In this document: positions 38,379 through 44,085 of the stretch, one piece after another
Layout of the letters: each line of letters starts with the position of its first letter
How positions within the stretch are numbered: the stretch's first letter is position 1
Assembly (NCBI GenBank): GCA_913058275.1
Contig: CAJXQP010000003.1
Coordinates: 1-44,085, forward strand
Reading direction: 5' to 3'
DNA from: an uncultured Gammaproteobacteria bacterium
GTDB taxonomy: Bacteria > Pseudomonadota > Gammaproteobacteria > Pseudomonadales > Pseudohongiellaceae
Length of the DNA: 44,085 bases
Position numbers and translations under genes: made by a program
Notes under the pieces: model-generated
Database searches by the model: none
Told to the model about the DNA's origin: nothing
Seen by the model: only the letters and a program-made list of their open reading frames with translations

Positions 38379-38816
38379 CTAGTCTGCAACCAAGCCTGCA
38401 ATCTCAGAGGGAGTCGCGCGCAGTGCTAACGCTACCCTATCGAAGAAGTCTAGCTCGAAACTACGGATAATCTCGTCACTGCGAATCACTTTCTGCAAGG
38501 AGGCCAAGATGAGCATGCGCTCGCGTTCATCCAGCTTGCGCGATGCAGTGGAGAGATAGCTCTCTAAAGACTGTGTCTCGAAAACCTCTGAGGAAGATGC
38601 CGTGCGTATTTCGGCGACAGAGATATCTTGCCCAAGCTCTTCTTTGAGAACTTTCTGAACTGTCTCAAGCTCAACCGTTTCAACGTTAGAGTCAGCGCGC
38701 GTTACTCGTGCTAACACCATCAGCATGACTTCCTTAAACAGTTCCTGCCTATGCTTCGCTCTGTGCTTGTTGTCACTGATCAATTTTGTGATCTTTGAAA
38801 AATCTACCAGGCTCAT
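38379..38816 (-). CDS. TerB-like family protein
   Basis: 145 aa; LMVLARVTRADSNVETVELETVQKVL typical of TerB-like proteins. Confidence 0.8.
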   Translation of the reverse strand: MSLVDFSKITKLISDNKHRAKHRQELFKEVMLMVLARVTRADSNVETVELETVQKVLKEELGQDISVAEIRTASSSEVFETQSLESYLSTASRKLDERERMLILASLQKVIRSDEIIRSFELDFFDRVALALRATPSEIAGLVAD

Positions 38817-39132
38817 AGTATTTCCTAAGTTGTGTCCTGCTGGATTCCAGCAGCGGTTAGTGAATCCAATTGTTAGGATAGCAGAATTGTTCCATTGTCA
38901 GAACATAGTTGGGTGAATTAGCAATGTGTTTCAATAAATTACAAATTTGAGACCCGGACTTTGGCTTTCTCAGCCCATCGAAGCTAGAGCCCTCTTGTCC
39001 CCTGCCAAAAAAATTGCCAAACTACTCATTCTCGTACTGAAATATGTCTCTCTACGCTATCCAAACTATGGTGGCCAAGCGGCGAAACTTCAATGCGGCT
39101 CGAAGACAATATTACGGAAACACGAAGGCACT

Positions 39133-39702
39133 ATGCCACTGCAGCATTCGATTCATTCTTGGCTAAAGACTCTATTGAGCACTGGACTGCTCGTGCTCGT
39201 AATTCTATCCAATGGCGCGATCTTCAATGGCGGCGTTCAGGCCAAAAATAAGGATCACACCACCATAAGACTGCTCAAAGAAGTCGTGCCGGGCGCGGAT
39301 AGCTTCTCGGAGAAGGAAGGTGAGGTTCCCGTCTACAAGGCCTATAAGACTGACTCAGACACTGGCGAGCAGACCCTGATCGGCTATGCCTTCGTCTCCG
39401 CGGACACCCATCCCGAGCCTAGCGGTTACACCAGCCAGATCGACAGCCTCATCGGTATGGATCTTGAGGGCAACATCGTTGGCTTAAAGGTCATCTATTA
39501 CAAAGAATCCCTGCGCCATACTTGGGGAGATTTCTTTGCCTGGGATGGCTATGAAGAACAGTTCGTTGGTAAACGCGCCGAACAGCGATTCCAGATTGGC
39601 AACGACATAGACGGCATCGTGAAGGCCACAATCTCAAGCAAGGCCATGGCCAGGGGTGTTAGGCACTCTGTCCGCGCTGTTACCCTAGAGTATCTGCGCT
39701 AG
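39133..39702 (+). CDS. Secreted FMN-binding domain protein (RnfG/NosR-like domain)
   Basis: ATG 39133 (MPLQHSIHSWLKTLLSTGLL signal); GYTSQIDSLIGMDLEGNIVGLKVIYYKE ... VKATISSKAMARGVR. Confidence 0.75.
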   Translation: MPLQHSIHSWLKTLLSTGLLVLVILSNGAIFNGGVQAKNKDHTTIRLLKEVVPGADSFSEKEGEVPVYKAYKTDSDTGEQTLIGYAFVSADTHPEPSGYTSQIDSLIGMDLEGNIVGLKVIYYKESLRHTWGDFFAWDGYEEQFVGKRAEQRFQIGNDIDGIVKATISSKAMARGVRHSVRAVTLEYLR

Positions 39703-39834
39703 TTCTTGCTCGACTATTCTTAGCATAGCTATAAGAAAGCCCTGCAGGTGTGTTCTCTGCTTGATAGCGCTAGACTCTCTCGCGCAAGCTCTCTATTCTG
39801 GATTGAAATTCGCTCACCTGAAAAGGCTATCCTC

Positions 39835-40890
39835 ATGCGCAACACCTTCAAGTCTATTAAATCACTCGCTAGCATCGGTAGTGTTTGTGCCGCCATGTTT
39901 GCACTTAGTCAGGCTCATGCTCAGCCGTTTGAGGCGCATCCCTCAACTCAGGAAGAGTCTATCAAGGTGACGCTGGAAACGCTGGCTGGTTGGGAGCAGG
40001 AGCTCTCCAACTGGGGACGCTGGGGACCTGATGACCAGCGCGGCACCCTTAACCTGATTACGGCTGCGAAGACTAAACAGGCCGCCTCTTTGGTGCTCTC
40101 AGGCGAAAGCGTGACCTTGCAGCACTTCGTAACCACCGAACCGCCCGCAATAGACAGTGCCGCCTTCGGCCCTACCGATCATTGGATGAGCCGAATAGAC
40201 CCAGTCACCGGCGAGCCTTCCTTCGCCCTGGATGAGATTCAGTTCTCTCTGCACGACGGCATGCTGTCTCACCTGGATGCACTGTGTCATTACCGCACCG
40301 AGATCGATGGCGAATACATTATCTTCAACGGCTACCCGCAGAACCTCACCGCCACTGGTTGTGAGGACCTAGCTATCGATCGCATGGGCACCTCTTATGT
40401 GACTCGCGGTATTCTGGTGGACATGCCTTTGATGCGCGGCGTCGAATGGCTGGACCCAAGCACTCCCATCTATGTAGAAGACTTGCTCGCTTGGGAAGAA
40501 TTTGCCGGTGTAACTATTAGCAGTGGCGACGCCTTATTCGTTCGCACTGGACGCTGGGCCATGCGCGATGCAGAAGGTCCTTGGCAGTACGGTCAGGCCG
40601 GCGCAGGTTTGCATGCCTCGGTACTGCCCTTTCTGCGTGAGCGAGATGTAGCAATATTGATAGGTGATGCGGTGAATGATGTGCAGCCTTCCGGCGTGTC
40701 GGGAATCAATAGGCCGATACACCAACTGACTCAGGTGAACCTAGGCCTGCCGATCGTCGACAACGGTTACATGAAGGACGTAGCAGAGACTGCAGCACGA
40801 CTGCAGCGCTGGGAATTTATGACGTCTATTCAGATCAACCCGATTAAAGGCGGTACAGCGAGTCCCTTTAACGCTCTGGCGACATTTTAG
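39835..40890 (+). CDS. Cyclase family protein (kynurenine formamidase-like fold), secreted
   Basis: Signal peptide; LSNWGRWGPDDQRGTLNLIT, HDGMLSHLDALCHY, GRWAMRDAEGP motifs. Confidence 0.88.
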   Translation: MRNTFKSIKSLASIGSVCAAMFALSQAHAQPFEAHPSTQEESIKVTLETLAGWEQELSNWGRWGPDDQRGTLNLITAAKTKQAASLVLSGESVTLQHFVTTEPPAIDSAAFGPTDHWMSRIDPVTGEPSFALDEIQFSLHDGMLSHLDALCHYRTEIDGEYIIFNGYPQNLTATGCEDLAIDRMGTSYVTRGILVDMPLMRGVEWLDPSTPIYVEDLLAWEEFAGVTISSGDALFVRTGRWAMRDAEGPWQYGQAGAGLHASVLPFLRERDVAILIGDAVNDVQPSGVSGINRPIHQLTQVNLGLPIVDNGYMKDVAETAARLQRWEFMTSIQINPIKGGTASPFNALATF

Positions 40891-40911
40891 GCTGCCAGCG
40901 AGTTAGGACAC

Positions 40912-41484
40912 TCAGCGTGGATAAGCATCGCTCGCAGTGAAGGCTCGATAACCCTCGGCCATAGCTTGCGCGCAGTCGCCCGGCGCAGCTCCTCCAGCGA
41001 AGAAACCTTCGCAGGGCTGTGCTATTAATTCCGGCATGTTGCTACGCACCCAATCCCGTGCCTGGTAATAGATTGGTAAATCGTTAGAGCTAGTTTCCAC
41101 CGAAGACACTCTCCCATCCTCGAAGGCAATCTCGAAAGTATCCGTAACAAAGAAGTCGACAGCGAGCGCGAGCATCGGATCATCCTTTACCGTTATGGGA
41201 CAGCTAACTATGTTCGATGATTTGACCACACACTGTCTGCGTTCCACGATCTCGTAATTTCCACCTTCAGCCCAACCTTGGTAATACAAGAGTGACTCTT
41301 GTGAATCTTCTGCGTGCTCGAGCGCCTGTTTGAGACGCACCCTGTCGAATGAATAAAAGTCATCGATAAGGGATTCCGCAAGAGGCAACAGGGTTTCGGT
41401 GTCAGCAGGAGAAATCAATTTATCCGTAAAGCCACAGCCTTGAAACCCAGCAACTAGAACAACCATTTTTACTAGATTTCTCAT
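40912..41484 (-). CDS. Hypothetical lipoprotein
   Basis: 190 aa; N-terminal MRNLVKMVVLVAGFQGCGF lipobox-like. Confidence 0.65.
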   Translation of the reverse strand: MRNLVKMVVLVAGFQGCGFTDKLISPADTETLLPLAESLIDDFYSFDRVRLKQALEHAEDSQESLLYYQGWAEGGNYEIVERRQCVVKSSNIVSCPITVKDDPMLALAVDFFVTDTFEIAFEDGRVSSVETSSNDLPIYYQARDWVRSNMPELIAQPCEGFFAGGAAPGDCAQAMAEGYRAFTASDAYPR

Positions 41485-41487
41485 AAT

Positions 41488-42390
41488 TCAGAGCTCTCGT
41501 AACGCTTTGTCAGACTTGAAAGGAATAAGGAGTTGAGTAACTATCGAGAGTTTTTCACCGCTGCCATTGCCTACCTGCTCAATATGACTCTTCCCAGAGA
41601 ATGTTCCGAATAGACGGTCCCATATAATAACTGTACAGCCGAAATTAGTATTGCTCTCTTTGTAGATACAGGAATGGTGCAGCTGATGCCATTCAGGTGT
41701 GTTGAACAGCCAACCCCATGCGCCCGAGACCAAAGGCAAATTGCTATGGCATAGGTGTGCCGTGTTGAGGCGAAACACGACGACCACTGCTACCACTTCA
41801 GCGCTAGCTCCTAGAAATGCCAAGGCGACTGCAGCACCTAAATTCAGCCCGAGGAATTCCAGTGGGTGAGTACGCTCAGCTCTGGCCACACTCATCTTGG
41901 TTATATGGTGATGAGTTGCATGGATTCGCCAGAGAAACATGAAACGATGCTGGAGGCGATGCGCCCAATAGCCAATTAATTCGGCGGCAAATACACCGAT
42001 AAGTGCTGCTATTAGCAGGCCGCCGGGAGTCGCCGCTTCTAGCCGAAATGGAAACCCTGATGCTTCCCGCACAGATTCAAACAGATTCGAGATGGGCGTG
42101 TCATAGGCTTGATCGTAGATTGGAGCCCAGATCAGAAAGGTACCGACTAACCAAAATAGATCCTCGGCGAGGTCCTTCCAGTTCAGCAACCAATCCTTCC
42201 TCTTTGGGAGTAGCCGTTCTGCAAGCAGTAACAGAGGAATTGGAGCAAACAAGAACAACGGTACGAGCAGCGACAGATCGGCCCATCCGTTGATAGCGGC
42301 GCTCGCCGTAAGTAAGGAAAGGCCGAGGACAATAATCGGCTGTGGTAGTGACCAAAGTGAAAAGAGGTTTGAGTTTTTTTGCATGGGCAC
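41488..42390 (-). CDS. Sterol desaturase / fatty acid hydroxylase family protein
   Basis: 300 aa; histidine boxes HRLQHRF, HATHHH, HQLHHS. Confidence 0.9.
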   Translation of the reverse strand: MPMQKNSNLFSLWSLPQPIIVLGLSLLTASAAINGWADLSLLVPLFLFAPIPLLLLAERLLPKRKDWLLNWKDLAEDLFWLVGTFLIWAPIYDQAYDTPISNLFESVREASGFPFRLEAATPGGLLIAALIGVFAAELIGYWAHRLQHRFMFLWRIHATHHHITKMSVARAERTHPLEFLGLNLGAAVALAFLGASAEVVAVVVVFRLNTAHLCHSNLPLVSGAWGWLFNTPEWHQLHHSCIYKESNTNFGCTVIIWDRLFGTFSGKSHIEQVGNGSGEKLSIVTQLLIPFKSDKALREL

Positions 42391-42445
42391 TCGTTAATTC
42401 AAGTTAGGCGTTAGTCAAAAAATATCTGCGTGAAGCCATAAGAAG

Positions 42446-42883
42446 CTAGGGCTTTGAAACGATAGCTATGGAATCAAGAGCTTCCACACTGGACGGCAAT
42501 TCTTCGTCGCCCTCTGGAAATGCATTCTTATGCAGTATATAAGCGACCACATTCAAGTAGTCTTTTGCTGGTAGTTGGCCTGGGCGATCGGTGGGCATTT
42601 CGGCTTGAATCTTCTCGTAAAAAACGCCAAGTGTCCTTCCTTCCCATAAAAACATGAAACCCATTCCTACTAAGCCGGGTGAGTTGCTGTTGCCGCCTAG
42701 GTCCTGTCCGTGACAGGCGATACAGGTTGCAGTGTATACGGCTTCTCCACGAGCCGCTTGCTCGGCTGTATATACTCCTTCCCATATCGCTGTATTTTCC
42801 TGCCCACTACTAACATTCGTCGCCAGTGCGATCGCCGCGAAACAGAAGATAACTCTTAGGACAGACAAATTAGATGTCTTCAT
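42446..42883 (-). CDS. Secreted cytochrome c
   Basis: 145 aa; signal peptide; CIACHGQDLGG; distal Met candidates; ATGA overlap with upstream PQQ dehydrogenase. Confidence 0.9.
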   Translation of the reverse strand: MKTSNLSVLRVIFCFAAIALATNVSSGQENTAIWEGVYTAEQAARGEAVYTATCIACHGQDLGGNSNSPGLVGMGFMFLWEGRTLGVFYEKIQAEMPTDRPGQLPAKDYLNVVAYILHKNAFPEGDEELPSSVEALDSIAIVSKP

Positions 42884-44053
42884 TCCGGTAGCGCAAAAAC
42901 ATTTATCGAGCTGCCATTACGCGGCCGACTTAGTTCCGGCGCGAGTTCTCTGGGCAGGCTGCCCGACCAACTTGCACCGCCGGTGCCGACCGGCATAGCG
43001 ATATACTGTTTGCCATCGACACTGTAGCTGATAGGAAATCCCTGATTCGATGTAGCGAGGCGAACCTGCCACAACAGCTCTCCATTCTCAGCATCCAATG
43101 CCGACATAGTGCGGTTCCAGTCACCAATAAAAACGAGGCCACCTGCGGTAGTCAGCGCTGCCGTATTAAACGGAGCTCGCGTCCTGTAACGCCACTTAAC
43201 TTCGCCGCTGGGTATATTCAGCGCAAGCACCTCACCCAAGTTGCCATCTGATTCAGGGTGATGGTAATTGATACGCCGCACTGGACCTGTGCCGCCGCCC
43301 CCTAGCTGTCGTTCTGTGGGGCCAAAAGTAGCGAGCTCGCAATTCAGCGTGATCGGAATATACATGGCGCTGGTGTCCGGTGAATAGGCCATCGCGCGCC
43401 AGCTTTTGAAGCCTGAAGTGCTCGGGCACATATTTAACTCCTCGCCGATGCGCGGAATCATACCGTCGCGATAGCTGATTCTTCCGGTGATTGGATCAAG
43501 ATTGACGATGGTCTGGTAACCGATATCAGTACCCTTGATGAACTCGCCTGTCTCCCGGTCCAGTTGCCACAGGATGCCGAGTTTGCCCATCTTGAACAGA
43601 GACTTCCTGCCATCGACATCGATAAGAATGTTCTCGAACACCTCATCCATGTCATGCGTCTCACCAGGTAGGTGTTGAAAGTACCAGGCCATCTGACCGT
43701 TATCTGGATTCAATGCCAGTGTGGAGTTGGTGTAGAGCGCGTCGCCGTCGCTACCGCGCACGGCTCTTGCCCAGGGTTTGGCCTGTGACGTGCCCCAATA
43801 GATCAGATTTGCTTCAGGGTCATAGGAACCTGCGACCCAGGCATCGCTGCCCGCTCGAAATCTAAGAGGTAGATCGCCCCAAGTATCGCCGCCCGGATCT
43901 TCGGGCCGGGCGACAGTAGACGTGCGCCACTTCTGCTCACCCGTGGCTGGATCATGGCCGGTGATGAAACAGACGTCTTCCTTATAGCGATCACAGCCGG
44001 TAATGCCGGTCACCAAAGTACCATTGGCGACGATTGGGCCCGCGGTATAGAAA
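42880..44053 (-). CDS. PQQ-dependent dehydrogenase, N-terminus missing at contig edge
   Basis: Propeller motifs ALNPDNGQMAWYFQH, ALNIPSGEVKWRYR, ALDAENGELLWQVRL, VDGKQYIAMPVG; true sequence ends at 44053 where the adapter begins. Confidence 0.9.
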
Positions 44054-44085
44054 CTGTCTCTTATACACATCTGACGCTGCCGACG
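44054..44085. other. Nextera transposase adapter read-through (non-biological)
   Basis: CTGTCTCTTATACACATCTGACGCTGCCGACG is identical to the Nextera read adapter (mosaic end plus adapter). Confidence 0.98.

Noticed and set aside
1-44085. CRISPR arrays, tRNA/rRNA genes, integrase/transposase genes, phage or defence systems
   Set aside because: No regularly spaced repeats, RNA gene signatures, or recognisable recombinase or defence protein motifs were found by reading; absence not verified computationally.

Overview
A 44 kb contig that looks like a (probably marine, gammaproteobacterial) metagenome-type assembly. Taxonomy is inferred from gene style only. It is dense in periplasmic oxidoreductases: four PQQ-type beta-propeller dehydrogenase genes (one with an internal deletion, one cut by the contig end); a complete three-subunit xanthine dehydrogenase/aldehyde oxidase-family operon; a second, orphan Mo-binding large subunit; and several c-type cytochrome proteins. 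Other genes include an amidase, cyclase family protein, CoA transferase, APC permease, NhaC-type antiporter, PBP4-type carboxypeptidase, SOUL protein, SapC, TerB, DUF2288, YkvA-like and a sterol-desaturase family protein. Most noteworthy: (1) three paralogs of a secreted family with a C-terminal YEYACHEGNY motif that I cannot assign to a characterised function; (2) dispersed intergenic REP-like motifs (GGGGACAGA-TTATTTT and GGGGTCGGAGTAA types), mostly at gene 3' ends and sometimes flanking single genes as inverted pairs; (3) many decayed or interrupted genes: a PQQ dehydrogenase with a ~310 bp internal deletion, a relic of an APC permease 5' end beside dacB, an in-frame TAG splitting a YkvA-like gene, and several frameshifts; (4) a Nextera transposase adapter at the extreme 3' end (44054-44085), which creates an artefactual MCIRDS N-terminus. 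No tRNA, rRNA, CRISPR array or transposase gene was recognised.
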